Positions 1 through 9,379 of a stretch of 64,000 nucleotides of DNA are shown here, piece by piece. The DNA is taken from NCBI RefSeq assembly GCF_003952365.1, contig NZ_CP034443.1, positions 186,001-250,000 on the forward strand, read 5' to 3'. This DNA is from Mesorhizobium sp. M9A.F.Ca.ET.002.03.1.2 (lineage in GTDB: Bacteria; Pseudomonadota; Alphaproteobacteria; Rhizobiales; Rhizobiaceae). Within the stretch, counting starts at the first letter, position 1. The number at the start of each line of letters is the position of its first letter. Under the pieces are notes generated by a model, which saw only the letters and a list, made by a program, of their open reading frames with translations, did no database searches and was not told the DNA's origin. The position numbers and the translations under genes were made by a program.

Positions 1-484
1 CCTCCGGATCGCCGATGAAGCGCAGCCGCCGCGCCTCGATATCGGCGATGCCGCCAACCAGGTCGACGATCGTGCCGTCGGCCTCGGCATAGAGTGCGTT
101 GATGGTGAAATCGCGGCGTTCCGCGTCGGCCTTCCAGTCGCGCCCGAACGACACCTTGGCCCGCCGTCCGTCGGTCTCGACGTCGGCGCGTAAAGTGGTG
201 GTTTCATAGGGCTTCCCGCCGGCGACAATCGTGATCGTGCCGTGCTCGATGCCGGTCGGCACGGCCTTGAAGCCCGCCGCCTCGGCACGGCGGATGGTTT
301 CATCGGGCAGGCAAGTGGTGGCGATATCGATGTCGGCGACAGGTTGGCCGATGAGCGCGTTGCGCACCGCGCCGCCGGCAACACGCGCCTCCTCGCCGCC
401 ATCCGCCAGCGCCGCCAGCAGGCGCTGCAGGTGCTGTTCGCCGAGCCAGTCGGCCTTGCCCGCGAGCGACACCCGGCCGCTCAC
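1..484 (-). CDS. cca: CCA tRNA nucleotidyltransferase (partial, N-terminal part)
   Basis: This is the N-terminal 161 codons of a class II nucleotidyltransferase that adds or repairs the 3' CCA of tRNAs; the rest lies beyond the left edge. Seen directly: the motif VAGGAVRNALIG followed by DIDIAT, which is the nucleotide-binding GG...DxD signature, and RRDFTINAL, the second family motif. Poly(A) polymerase shares this fold, but an alphaproteobacterial copy located behind a NUDIX gene is usually the CCA enzyme. The start is GTG at 484, whose bases overlap the stop of the upstream NUDIX gene (GTGA), so the two are probably translationally coupled. Confidence 0.9.
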   Translation of the reverse strand, partial: MSGRVSLAGKADWLGEQHLQRLLAALADGGEEARVAGGAVRNALIGQPVADIDIATTCLPDETIRRAEAAGFKAVPTGIEHGTITIVAGGKPYETTTLRADVETDGRRAKVSFGRDWKADAERRDFTINALYAEADGTIVDLVGGIADIEARRLRFIGDPE

Positions 485-1113
485 GTGTAGAGCCTTTCAT
501 AGAGCGTCCGGATGATGCCGGCGGTGACGCCCCAGATACGCTGGCCGCCATAGGGCATCTCGTAGAAGACCCATTCCAGATCGTTCCACATGCGGCTGTC
601 GCGGCCGTGGTTGGCCGGGTCCATCAGGAAGCGCAGCGGCACTTCGAACGCGGCGTCGACCTCATCGGAATTCAGCGCCAGCGAAAACCCCGGCCGCACT
701 ATCGCCAGCACCGGGGCGATGCGGTAGCCGCTGCCGGAGGCATAATCGGGCATGCGGCCGATGATCTCGATCCGGTCCTGGCCAAGACCGATCTCCTCGA
801 ATGTCTCGCGCAATGCCGCCGCCTCCGGGCTCGGATCGGTCGCATCGATCGTGCCGCCGGGAAAGGCCACCTGCCCTGAATGGTTGCGCAGCTTTTCCGC
901 CCGCTTGGTGAGCAGAACCGTGGCGTCGCGTCCGTGATCGACCACCGGGATCAGCACGGCGGCATCGCGCAGTGCCTTGGCGGACTTCAGACGCGGATGG
1001 CCGGGATTGAAGCGGTGGTCGCCGTAATCGTCGGCGGCATGCGCCAGCGGTTGCGCCGCGACGCGTGCGCGAAAATCATCGGTGGAAAACGGCGTCGGAG
1101 TCACCTGGTCCAT
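481..1113 (-). CDS. NUDIX hydrolase, NudL-type CoA pyrophosphatase
   Basis: A 210-residue NUDIX pyrophosphohydrolase. The segment LLTKRAEKLRNHSGQVAFPGG is the pre-motif typical of the NudL/YeaB branch, which hydrolyses coenzyme A and related diphosphates, and it is followed by the NUDIX box (GG..., then RETFEEIGL with the metal-binding REXXEE). The ATG at 1113 shares one base with the stop codon of the DUF1285 gene (TGATG), and its own stop overlaps the start of the CCA enzyme, so these three genes form one tightly packed minus-strand operon. The exact substrate is inferred from the family; other acyl-CoA or nucleotide substrates are possible. Confidence 0.9.
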   Translation of the reverse strand: MDQVTPTPFSTDDFRARVAAQPLAHAADDYGDHRFNPGHPRLKSAKALRDAAVLIPVVDHGRDATVLLTKRAEKLRNHSGQVAFPGGTIDATDPSPEAAALRETFEEIGLGQDRIEIIGRMPDYASGSGYRIAPVLAIVRPGFSLALNSDEVDAAFEVPLRFLMDPANHGRDSRMWNDLEWVFYEMPYGGQRIWGVTAGIIRTLYERLYT

Positions 1114-1748
1114 CACGCACTCAGCCGCTGCAGTTTTTCCGCCGGCATGATCGGGTAAACCGCCCCCTTGGAGCGGACGGCAAACATCCTTCTGCCGCCG
1201 ACCTCGATCTCCTCGCCATGCTCGACCAGTTCGTACATGACCGGCCGCGCCACCAGCGCTTCCAGCCGCCCGCGCACCAGCACATAGGGTTTCAAGCCAC
1301 CGGTGGCGTCCTCGTCGACGAAGCGCAGCGGATGGTCCGGCCCGGTCTCGACCACGTCGCCGACATTGGTGCGGAAGGTGATGACCTGGCCATCGCCGGT
1401 GCCGGAAACGTCCATTTCGACGGCGATGAAGGGCGCATCGACGACGCGGATGCCGACCCTTTCCACCGGTGTCACCAGATAGGTCTTGCCGTCTTCGTCC
1501 TTGCGCAGCACGGAGGAAAAAAGCTGCACCAGCGGCATGCGGCCGATCGGCGTGCCCAGGTAGAACCAGGTGCCGTCCTGTCTGATCTCCATGTCGAGAT
1601 CGCCGCAAAAGGCCGGATTCCAGCGCTCCACCGGTGCCGGCCCCTTGTCCGCGCGGGCGGCACGCGAGATCATCGCTTCCAGCCCGTGCGCCTCGGTGGC
1701 GGCCGTCAGGCTCTCTTCACGATGGTTGGCGCGTTCTGTCATGGTCAC
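1113..1748 (-). CDS. DUF1285 family protein
   Basis: A 211-residue cytosolic protein matching the DUF1285 family. Typical features are the early WNPAFCGDLDMEIRQDGTW segment and the central LFSSVLRKDEDG and VTPVERVGIRVVDAPF segments. Structural work on relatives shows two small beta-rich domains, but no reaction is established. It is the first gene of the minus-strand operon with the NUDIX hydrolase and the CCA enzyme, and it diverges from the MoxR operon across about 140 bases that must hold both promoters. Two Met codons (MTMTE) occur at the start; I used the first. Confidence 0.88.
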   Translation of the reverse strand: MTMTERANHREESLTAATEAHGLEAMISRAARADKGPAPVERWNPAFCGDLDMEIRQDGTWFYLGTPIGRMPLVQLFSSVLRKDEDGKTYLVTPVERVGIRVVDAPFIAVEMDVSGTGDGQVITFRTNVGDVVETGPDHPLRFVDEDATGGLKPYVLVRGRLEALVARPVMYELVEHGEEIEVGGRRMFAVRSKGAVYPIMPAEKLQRLSA

Positions 1749-1888
1749 GAAATAGTCACTGTTGTTCCGCTTGTCAGCCTAAGTCTGTGATTTAAGTTCA
1801 AGGACAGGCGCCATGCCAGGCCGAATCGCGGCACTCTGCGGCGCCGAAGGTGCAAGCTGGTATTTCCAACGAGAAGGATCGATGCTGC

Positions 1889-2893
1889 ATGAGCGTGATG
1901 ATCAAGGAAAGCCCGATCAGCGAAAATGACATGATCGCCCAAGCCGAGACGGCGCTGGCCGACATTTCCAGGGTCCGCGAGGGTGTCGGCCGCGTCATCT
2001 TCGGCCAGGAAAGCGTCGTCGAACGCACGCTGGTGGCGCTGCTGGCCGGCGGCCATGCGCTGCTGGTCGGCGTGCCCGGCCTCGCCAAGACCAAGCTGGT
2101 CGAGACGCTGGGCATCGTGCTTGGTCTCGATTCCGGCCGCATCCAGTTCACGCCCGACCTGATGCCGTCCGACATTCTCGGCTCCGAGGTGATGGAGCAG
2201 GACGAATTCGGCAAACGTTCCTTCCGCTTCATCTCTGGGCCGATCTTCGCGCAGCTGCTGATGGCCGACGAGATCAACCGCGCCTCGCCGCGCACCCAGT
2301 CGGCGCTGCTGCAGTCGATGCAGGAATACCACGTCACCATCGCCGGCGTCCGTCACGATCTGCCGGCGCCCTTCCACGTGCTGGCGACGCAGAACCCGCT
2401 GGAGCAGGAAGGCACCTATCCGCTGCCCGAGGCGCAGCTCGACCGCTTCCTGATGCAGGTCGACATCCTCTATCCGGAAATCGAGGCGGAGCGCCGCATC
2501 CTTCTGGAAACCACCGGCATCGAGGACGCCAAGGCGCAGAACGTGCTGCAGCCGGCGCGGCTGCAGGAGATCCAGACCCTCATCCGCCGCATGCCGGTGC
2601 CCGAAAGCGTCGTTGACGCGATCCTCCAGTTGGTGCGCTCTGCACGCCCCGGCCAGGGCAATGCCGAGACCGACAAGCACGTCGCCTGGGGTCCGGGCCC
2701 GCGCGCCAGCCAGGCGCTGACGCTATGCGCCCGCGCCCGCGCGCTCTACGATGGACGGCTGGCGCCGTCGGTCGACGATGTCAGGGCGCTGGCCGAGCCA
2801 GTGCTGCAGCACCGCATGGCGCTGACCTTCGCCGCCCGTGCCGAGGGCACGACCGTGCGCGACGTGGTAGCGAAACTGGCAAAAGGCATCTGA
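1889..2893 (+). CDS. MoxR-type AAA+ ATPase
   Basis: A 334-residue AAA+ ATPase of the MoxR group, chaperone-like enzymes that usually act with von Willebrand and DUF58 partners in assembling or activating other proteins. Walker A is GVPGLAKTK (about residues 61-69) and Walker B with the acidic pair is LLMADEINRA (about 120-129); the sensor segment LATQNPLEQEGTYPLPEAQ is also present. The start at 1889 (MSVMIKE) follows a GAGAAGG about 11 bases upstream; an in-frame ATG at 1931 is an alternative, and an upstream in-frame ATG at 1850 lacks support. The stop overlaps the DUF58 start by one base, and the gene leads the operon that runs to 8732. Confidence 0.92.
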   Translation: MSVMIKESPISENDMIAQAETALADISRVREGVGRVIFGQESVVERTLVALLAGGHALLVGVPGLAKTKLVETLGIVLGLDSGRIQFTPDLMPSDILGSEVMEQDEFGKRSFRFISGPIFAQLLMADEINRASPRTQSALLQSMQEYHVTIAGVRHDLPAPFHVLATQNPLEQEGTYPLPEAQLDRFLMQVDILYPEIEAERRILLETTGIEDAKAQNVLQPARLQEIQTLIRRMPVPESVVDAILQLVRSARPGQGNAETDKHVAWGPGPRASQALTLCARARALYDGRLAPSVDDVRALAEPVLQHRMALTFAARAEGTTVRDVVAKLAKGI

Positions 2894-3807
2894 TGGCGCG
2901 TATAGGCGAGGCCCAGGCACCGGCAGCGACGCGTGACGCGCTCGCACGCGGGCGGTTGCGGGCGTCGCTGGTGCCGGACCTGCTGGTCGAGGCGCGCCGC
3001 ATCGTCAATACGGTGATCGCCGGCTGGCACGGCCGTCGCAAGCGCGGCATCGGCGAGAATTTCTGGCAGTTCCGGCCCTATGTCGAAGGCGATTCCTCGC
3101 GTATTGACTGGCGCCGCTCGGCCCGTGACGACCACATCTATGTGCGCGACCGCGAATGGGAGGCCGCCCATACGGTGTGGCTGTGGGCCGACCCCTCGCC
3201 TTCCATGCTCTACAAATCGGCCGGGGCCGCCGTCTCCAAGGAATCCCGCGCGCTGGTGCTGGCGCTGGCCATGGCCGAGCTTCTGTCGCGCAGCGGCGAG
3301 CGCATCGCCTGGCCCGGATTGACCGATCCGTTCACGGCCCGCAACGGCGCCGAGCGTATCGCGGCGCAGCTCGCCCATGCCGGCGAGCTGCCGGCAAAGC
3401 CCGATTTGTCCGGCATCCGCCGCTTCTGCGACATCGTCATCGTCAGCGATTTCCTCGATCCGGTCGAGGACACCATTGCCTGGCTCGACGTGCTCGCCCG
3501 CCACGGCGTGCGTGCCCATCTGATCGAGGTCGCCGACCCGGCCGAAGAGAGATTTCCCTATGCCGGCCGCACCGAATTCACCGATCCCGAGACCGGCGAC
3601 AAGCTGACCGCCGGCCGCGCCGAAACGCTGGGCGATGAATACCGCCTGCTTTACACCGCCCGCCGCCAGGAACTGGCCGGCTGGTGCAAGCGGCTCGGCT
3701 GGAGCTTCACCGTCAACCACACCGACCGCCTCGCCTCCGAGGCGCTGGTGCGTGTCCATATGGCGATGACCCTCAATGGCAGCTCAGCCGGGAGGATCAG
3801 CGCATGA
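2893..3807 (+). CDS. DUF58 domain-containing protein
   Basis: A 304-residue protein of the DUF58 family, the usual partner of MoxR ATPases. The hallmark segment GENFWQFRPYVEGDSSRIDW, continuing into RRSARDD, lies at about residues 54-83, and the C-terminal half has the Rossmann-like VWA-type layout (VWLWADPSPSM with an acidic residue and serines in MIDAS-like order). The ATG overlaps the MoxR stop (TGATG), and its own stop overlaps the next start (ATGA). The role is inferred from the family: an adaptor between MoxR and the membrane-bound BatA-like protein that follows. Confidence 0.9.
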   Translation: MARIGEAQAPAATRDALARGRLRASLVPDLLVEARRIVNTVIAGWHGRRKRGIGENFWQFRPYVEGDSSRIDWRRSARDDHIYVRDREWEAAHTVWLWADPSPSMLYKSAGAAVSKESRALVLALAMAELLSRSGERIAWPGLTDPFTARNGAERIAAQLAHAGELPAKPDLSGIRRFCDIVIVSDFLDPVEDTIAWLDVLARHGVRAHLIEVADPAEERFPYAGRTEFTDPETGDKLTAGRAETLGDEYRLLYTARRQELAGWCKRLGWSFTVNHTDRLASEALVRVHMAMTLNGSSAGRISA

Positions 3808-6626
3808 GCTGGCTGCCGCTCTCCTTCGGGGCGCCGATGGTGCTGTGGGGCCTTCTGGCCCTGCCGGTGATCTGGTGGCTTTTACGCTTCACCCCGCCCA
3901 AGCCGCAGACCGAGATCTTCCCGCCGCTGAAGATCCTGGCCCGCGTGCTGAAGCGCGAGGAGACACCGCAGCAGAGCCCGTGGTGGCTGACGCTGCTCAG
4001 GCTGCTGATGGCGGCCCTTATCGTTGCGGCGCTGGCCGAACCTGTCTTCAACCCGCGTGAAAGACTGCCGGCCGAAGGCGCCGCCCTTGCGATGGTCATC
4101 GACAATGACTGGGCGAGTGCCGCCGACTGGGGCCAGCGCGTCGCCACCGCCGAACGACTGATCGCCGACGCCAGCTCCAACGACGTGCCCGTCATCATCG
4201 CTTTCACCGCCGAAAAGCCGAACGCCGAGATCGGCCCCTTCGACGCCGCAACCGCGCTCGACCGGCTGCGCGCGGCAAAGCCGCGGCCGATCCCGACCGA
4301 CCGCCCTGCCGTCTACGCCCGCGTCGCGGCAACACTGGAGAGCTTGCCGGGCGCCAGCGTCGCCGTGCTCGCCGACGGTCTGGCGGCGGAAGGCGACGAG
4401 GCCGCCTTCAACACGCTTCTGTCGAAGAACGCCGCGCGTGTGGTCTGGGCCGTTTCCGACCGGCCTGCCTTGATCGGCCTGACCAGCGCCGACAACCAGG
4501 TGGACGGCTTTGAACTGACCGCCATCCGCGCGCCGGGCGATCCGGCGCCGGCTCAGGTGACCGCTGGCGCCTTCGACGACAAGGGCCGCCGCATCGCCGA
4601 CGCCACGCTGACCTTCTCACCCGGAGAATCCACCGCTACCGGCACGATGGCGGTGCCGTTCGAACTGCGCAACGACTTCGCCTCGATCGCGCTCGACGGT
4701 GAGCGGCAGGCCGGCGCCGTGCGCGTGCTCGACGAGAGTTCCAAGCGCCGCCGCGTCGGGCTGCTGTCGCAGGCCGAGGCCGACCAGGCGCAGCCGCTTC
4801 TGTCGCCGCTGTACTACATCCGCCGCGCGCTGCAGCCCTTCGCCGATCTGGCCGAACCGTCGAGCGCCGACCTTGCCGACGCCATCCCGCAACTCCTCGA
4901 TCAAAAGCCGGCGATGATCGTCATGGCCGATATCGGCACCATTCCTGAGCAAGTGCGGCAAAGGCTGGTCGACTGGCTCGACAATGGCGGCACGCTGGTG
5001 CGGTTCGCCGGCTCGCGGCTGGTCGCCGCCGGCAATGACGACGACCTGCTGCCGGTAAGGCTGCGCACCGGCGAGCGCTCGCTCGGCGGCGCGTTGTCGT
5101 GGACGATGCCGCAGCCGGTCACCGATTTTCCGAAGACAGGCCCGTTCGCCGACCTGGCTCCGCCCGCCGAGGTCACCGTCACCAGGCAGGTGCTGGCCGA
5201 GCCGACGCCTGACATCGTCGAGCGCACCTGGGCCACGCTTGCCGACGGCACGCCGCTGGTGACCGGGATGAAGAAGGGCAAGGGCACGCTCGTCCTGTTC
5301 CATGTCACGCCGGAGGCAACCTGGTCGAACCTGCCGATCTCCGGCAGCTTCGTCGAGATGCTGCGCCGCATCGTGCAACTGTCGCGCAATCAGGGTGCCG
5401 CGGTCGCCAACGCCGAAGCCGCCGCCACTTCGCTGGCGCCCTACCGCATGATATCAGCCGACGGCACGCTGGTGCCGCCAACGCCGGATGCACGGCCGCT
5501 GGTGCCGGGTGCCGGCCCGCTGCCGGTGACGTTCGAGAACCCGCCCGGCCTGTACGGATCCGAGACCGGCGTCTTTGCCCACAATCTGCTCGATGCCGAA
5601 AGCAGCTTCGCACCGCTGGTCCGTCCTCGGATCACCGTGCCGGTCACCACCGTCCAGTACGCTTTCGACGAATCGCGCAATTTGAAGGGTCCGCTGGTGG
5701 CGGCAGCCCTTGTGCTGATGGTGCTCGACACGCTGGCCGTGTTCTGGATGGGCGGCCTGTTCTCGCGCCGGCCCCGACGCGCCCGCGCTGCCGCAACCAC
5801 CGCCGCCCTGTTGCTTGCGCTCGGCGCCCTGGTCGGCCACGCCGATATCGCCCGCGCCGACGATGCCAAACCCGGCGATGAGCGGGCGATCGAGGACATT
5901 TCGAAGACCCGGATCGCCTATGTGCAGACCGGCGAACGAAGCGTCGATTCGATCAGCCAGGCCGGGCTGGAGGGCCTGACCCGCTTCCTGATCGAGAAGA
6001 CCGCGCTCGAGCCGGGGGCGCCGGCCAGCGTCGATATCTCGAAGGACCAGTTGTCCTTCTATCCCCTGATCTATTGGCCGATCGACCCTGCCGCACCGAT
6101 GCCGAGCCAGGCTGCGATCGCCCGCGTCGACGCTTATATGCAGCAGGGCGGCACGGTGCTGTTCGACACGCGCGACCAGTTCGCCACCGGCATCGGCGCG
6201 GATTCGGCCAGCCCGGCGACGGAGCGGCTGCGCGACATCCTCGGCAATCTCAACGTGCCGCCGCTGGAACCGGTGCCATCGGACCACGTGCTGACCAAGT
6301 CCTTCTACATCCTGCCTGAGTTTCCCGGACGCTTCGCCGGCGGCCCGCTCTGGGTCGCGGCGTCGCTCGAAGCCAGCAACGTCGAGAACCGCCCGGTGCG
6401 CACCGGCGACGGCGTCTCGCCGATCATGATCACCGCCAATGATTTCGCCGGCGCCTGGGCGGTCGACGAAAATGGCGACCCGCTTTTGCCGACCGTGCCG
6501 TCGGACCCGATGCAGCGCATTTATGCGCTGCGCGCCGGCGTCAACATCATGATGTACATGCTGACCGGCAACTACAAATCCGATCAGGTGCACGTGCCGG
6601 TGCTGCTCGAACGGCTGGGGCAGTAA
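3804..6626 (+). CDS. BatA N-terminal / DUF4159 membrane protein
   Basis: A large (940 residue) membrane protein. The N-terminus (MSWLPLSFGAPMVLWGLLALP then WWLLRFTPPKP) is the BatA-type membrane anchor, with a second hydrophobic segment near residues 65-85. A region with a VWA-like or sugar-binding topology follows. Two more hydrophobic stretches lie at about 628-652 and 662-680, and a DUF4159 domain fills the rest from about residue 702 (TRIAYVQTGERS). The start ATG overlaps the previous stop (ATGA) and is preceded by GGAGG at 3791. In other alphaproteobacteria the same MoxR, DUF58 and DUF4159 order is kept. The function is unknown; a cell envelope role is inferred. Confidence 0.88.
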   Translation: MSWLPLSFGAPMVLWGLLALPVIWWLLRFTPPKPQTEIFPPLKILARVLKREETPQQSPWWLTLLRLLMAALIVAALAEPVFNPRERLPAEGAALAMVIDNDWASAADWGQRVATAERLIADASSNDVPVIIAFTAEKPNAEIGPFDAATALDRLRAAKPRPIPTDRPAVYARVAATLESLPGASVAVLADGLAAEGDEAAFNTLLSKNAARVVWAVSDRPALIGLTSADNQVDGFELTAIRAPGDPAPAQVTAGAFDDKGRRIADATLTFSPGESTATGTMAVPFELRNDFASIALDGERQAGAVRVLDESSKRRRVGLLSQAEADQAQPLLSPLYYIRRALQPFADLAEPSSADLADAIPQLLDQKPAMIVMADIGTIPEQVRQRLVDWLDNGGTLVRFAGSRLVAAGNDDDLLPVRLRTGERSLGGALSWTMPQPVTDFPKTGPFADLAPPAEVTVTRQVLAEPTPDIVERTWATLADGTPLVTGMKKGKGTLVLFHVTPEATWSNLPISGSFVEMLRRIVQLSRNQGAAVANAEAAATSLAPYRMISADGTLVPPTPDARPLVPGAGPLPVTFENPPGLYGSETGVFAHNLLDAESSFAPLVRPRITVPVTTVQYAFDESRNLKGPLVAAALVLMVLDTLAVFWMGGLFSRRPRRARAAATTAALLLALGALVGHADIARADDAKPGDERAIEDISKTRIAYVQTGERSVDSISQAGLEGLTRFLIEKTALEPGAPASVDISKDQLSFYPLIYWPIDPAAPMPSQAAIARVDAYMQQGGTVLFDTRDQFATGIGADSASPATERLRDILGNLNVPPLEPVPSDHVLTKSFYILPEFPGRFAGGPLWVAASLEASNVENRPVRTGDGVSPIMITANDFAGAWAVDENGDPLLPTVPSDPMQRIYALRAGVNIMMYMLTGNYKSDQVHVPVLLERLGQ

Positions 6627-6629
6627 GCC

Positions 6630-8732
6630 ATGAACTGGTCGCTTGCCTTCGAACCGCTCATCTCCTTGCCGCTGCTTGGCCTGGTGCTGGCGCCGCTGTT
6701 GCTGCTGGCATTGGCCGGCCTGTGGTTTCGCCAGCGCGGCGCTGTCTTCCGTTTCGCCGCCCTGCTCGCGCTGGCTGCGGCCCTGCTCAACCCCGTGTTC
6801 CTCGACGAAGAGCGCGAGGCGCTGAAAAGCGTTGTCGCCGTCGTCGTCGACCGCAGCCAGAGCCAGGACATCGGCGAGCGCACCAGGCAGACCGACGAGG
6901 CGCTGGCCGGGCTTCAGCAGCGCCTCGGCCGCTTCAAGCAGTTCGACGTCCGCGTCGTCGAGGCCGGCAAGTCGGAAGCCGCGGAGGAGCGAACCGAAAC
7001 ACGGCTTTTCGGCGCGCTTGAAAGCGCGTTCCGCGACGTGCCGCCTTCGCGTATCGGCGGCGCGATCATGGTCACCGACGGCGAGGTGCATGACGCCCCC
7101 GCCGGCACACCTGACTTCAACGCCCCGCTGCACGCGCTGATCACCGGCAATGACCAGGAAAAGGATCGCCGCATCCGCTTCGAGAATGCGCCGCGCTTCG
7201 GTCTGGTCGGCAAGCCGCTCGAAATGACCTATCGCGTCATCGCCACCAACAATGAGACCGGCTCGGTCGATGTGCGCGTGTCGGTCAATGGCGAGCAGGT
7301 TTCGGTCGAGCGCGCCGTCATCGGCCAGGCCATGCCGCTGCAGGTGACCATTCCCAACGCCGGCCGCAACATCGTCGAGCTCGCCATCGATCCCGAGCCC
7401 GGCGAACTCACCGACACCAACAACCGCGCCATCGCGCTGATCGACGGCATCCGCGAGAATTTGCGTGTGCTGCTGGTTTCCGGCGAGCCGCATGCCGGCG
7501 AGCGCACCTGGCGCAACCTGCTGAAATCCGACGCCTCTGTCGATCTGGTCCATTTCACCATCCTGCGGCCGCCGGAAAAGCAGGACGGCACGCCGATCAA
7601 CGAATTGTCGCTGATCGCCTTCCCGACGCGCGAGCTGTTCGTCGAGAAGATCAAGGATTTCGACCTGATCATCTTCGACCGCTACCAGCACCGCGACGTG
7701 CTGCCGATCCTCTATTACGACTACATCGCCGAATATGTCGAAAAGGGCGGCGCGCTGCTGATCGCGGCAGGGCCTGAATATGCCGGCGAAAGCTCGATCG
7801 CCCGCACGCCTTTGATGTCGGCGCTGCCGGCGCTGCCGACAGGCGAAGTCGTCGACAAGGCCTTCTATCCGCGCCTCACCGAGCTTGGCCAGCGCCATCC
7901 GGTGACGCGCGGGCTCGACGGCTCCGCCACCGAGCCGCCGCACTGGAGCCGCTGGTTCCGCACCATCGGTGTCGAGAATCCCGAGGGCGAAGCAGTGATG
8001 AAGGGCGCCGACAACCGACCGCTGCTGCTGCTTGACCGCAAGGGCGAAGGCCGCGTCGGCATGTTCCTGTCCGACCAGGGCTGGCTGTGGGCGCGCGGCT
8101 TCGAGGGCGGTGGCCCGCATGTTCAGCTTTATCGCCGCATCGCCCATTGGCTGATGAAGGAGCCCGAACTCGAGGAGGAACGGCTGACCGCCGACGGCCG
8201 CGGCATGGTGCTGGAAATCCGCCGCCAAACGATGAGCGACGACCCCGGTCCGGCGCAGGTCATCACCCCGTCCGGCAAGGCGCTGACCGTCAAGCTCGAA
8301 GAATCCGAGCCCGGCGTCTTCCTGGGCAGCATCGAGACCAACGAGATCGGCCTCTATCAGGTCGGCAATGGCGATCTGAAGGCGCTTGCCCATGTCGGCC
8401 CGATCAATGCGCCGGAATTCACCGACGTCGTCTCCACCGAGGGCCGGCTGAAAGCGCCGACCGAGGCCACCGGCGGCAGCGTGCGCCGGCTTGCGCCGCC
8501 ATCGTCAGCTCTTGGGTCGGCCCTTGGCAACCCCGCAGGCGGCGTGACGCTGCCCTCGGTCGTCCCGGTCCGCTCCTCAGGCGCGGCCACCGGCAACGAC
8601 TGGATCGGCCTGCGCACCACCGACGACAGCGTGCTGAAGGCCGTCTCGCGCGTGCCGCTGTTTGGCGGCTTCCTCGGCCTCGGCCTGTTGCTCCTGGCCA
8701 TGGGCTCGATGTGGTACCGCGAGGGGCGGTAG
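6630..8732 (+). CDS. membrane protein with glutamine amidotransferase-like central domain
   Basis: A 700-residue protein that closes the MoxR operon, three bases after the previous stop. It has two N-terminal hydrophobic segments within residues 10-55, a VWA-like stretch (VVAVVVDRSQSQD, then a second strand AIMVTDGEVHD), a Rossmann-like domain at about 280-400 (LRVLLVSGEPHAGERTW ... DLIIFDRYQHRDVLP ... GGALLIAAGPEY) and a C-terminal membrane helix near 675-695. The central domain resembles class I glutamine amidotransferases in fold but has no clear nucleophilic Cys in the elbow, so catalysis is doubtful. It is probably a periplasmic scaffold in the MoxR/DUF58 complex; this is inference from operon position. 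Confidence 0.85.
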   Translation: MNWSLAFEPLISLPLLGLVLAPLLLLALAGLWFRQRGAVFRFAALLALAAALLNPVFLDEEREALKSVVAVVVDRSQSQDIGERTRQTDEALAGLQQRLGRFKQFDVRVVEAGKSEAAEERTETRLFGALESAFRDVPPSRIGGAIMVTDGEVHDAPAGTPDFNAPLHALITGNDQEKDRRIRFENAPRFGLVGKPLEMTYRVIATNNETGSVDVRVSVNGEQVSVERAVIGQAMPLQVTIPNAGRNIVELAIDPEPGELTDTNNRAIALIDGIRENLRVLLVSGEPHAGERTWRNLLKSDASVDLVHFTILRPPEKQDGTPINELSLIAFPTRELFVEKIKDFDLIIFDRYQHRDVLPILYYDYIAEYVEKGGALLIAAGPEYAGESSIARTPLMSALPALPTGEVVDKAFYPRLTELGQRHPVTRGLDGSATEPPHWSRWFRTIGVENPEGEAVMKGADNRPLLLLDRKGEGRVGMFLSDQGWLWARGFEGGGPHVQLYRRIAHWLMKEPELEEERLTADGRGMVLEIRRQTMSDDPGPAQVITPSGKALTVKLEESEPGVFLGSIETNEIGLYQVGNGDLKALAHVGPINAPEFTDVVSTEGRLKAPTEATGGSVRRLAPPSSALGSALGNPAGGVTLPSVVPVRSSGAATGNDWIGLRTTDDSVLKAVSRVPLFGGFLGLGLLLLAMGSMWYREGR

Positions 8733-8739
8733 CGGTGCC

Positions 8740-8894
8740 TTTTCCTTCTCCCCTTGTGGGAGAAGGTGGATTGGCGCGTAGCGCCAAGACGGTTGAGGGG
8801 TGCTGGACGGAATGAGGCGTTGGTGTTCGCTGGAACACCCCTCATTCGACCTCGCTTCGCGAGGCCACCTTCTCCCACAAGGGGAGAAGGAAAA
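8740..8894. repeat. 155-bp palindromic intergenic element, 30-bp perfect terminal inverted repeats
   Basis: The left arm at 8740-8769 and the right arm at 8865-8894 are exact reverse complements over 30 bases. Each arm also has its own internal short palindrome built on CTTCTCCCC / GGGGAGAAG. The element sits between the stop of the 700-residue membrane protein and the convergent clpS. It belongs with the similar units at 18052-18209, 21331-21356 and 26381-26497. It carries no gene and is likely a non-autonomous, MITE-like or RIME-like repeat that may also act as a transcript end for both flanking genes. Confidence 0.85.
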
Positions 8895-8900
8895 AGCGCG

Positions 8901-9206
8901 CTACTCCTCCGGTTCCGTCGTGAACATCAGCGGATAGCCCTTGGCCTTGCCGGCATCGGTCGCCCGCGTCGCCTTGGTCTCGGCGACGTCCCGGGTGAAG
9001 ACGGCGACGACGCAGACGCCGCGCTGATGCGCGGTGATCATCACCCGCCGCGCCTGGTCCTCGCTCAGCTTGAATTCGCCCTTGAGCACCGTCACCACGA
9101 ACTCGCGCGGCGTGAAATCGTCGTTGAGGAGGATGACCTTGTAGAGCTTCGGCCGTTCGGTCTTCGGCTTCGTTTTAGTGCTGGGTTTGGTGACGATCTC
9201 AGGCAT
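8901..9206 (-). CDS. clpS: ATP-dependent Clp protease adaptor ClpS (ClpS2-type)
   Basis: A 101-residue ClpS adaptor that binds the N-domain of ClpA and delivers N-degron substrates to ClpAP. The core has YKVILLNDDFTPREFVVTVL (the NDD metal/substrate pocket signature), AHQRGVCVVAVFTRDVAETK and a basic Lys-rich N-terminal tail (TKPSTKTKPKTERPK). The ending GYPLMFTTEPEE resembles the second ClpS paralogue (ClpS2) of rhizobia, whose substrate preference differs from ClpS1; that assignment is from memory of the family. The clpA gene is not adjacent here. The start ATG at 9206 gives the normal length. Confidence 0.93.
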   Translation of the reverse strand: MPEIVTKPSTKTKPKTERPKLYKVILLNDDFTPREFVVTVLKGEFKLSEDQARRVMITAHQRGVCVVAVFTRDVAETKATRATDAGKAKGYPLMFTTEPEE

Positions 9207-9379
9207 CGGAACCGGCAGTCGCGCGCAAGAATTTCGCTTTTATTCTGACATAGGCAAAAGCGGTCGTCCATTTTGAGCGGGCCGCAAACCGCGGTCCGGC
9301 GGACGCGGCCGTTCACAAGTCCGAGATTGCCGCTGGCGGCGGGGATTGCATCACCAAAGCCTGGGATCAGACAGCCACA

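Noticed and set aside
5454..8393. Long minus-strand reading frame of 979 residues
   Set aside because: It lies wholly antisense to the DUF4159 and 700-residue genes, which have good operon spacing, overlaps and domains. Such frames arise from high third-position GC.
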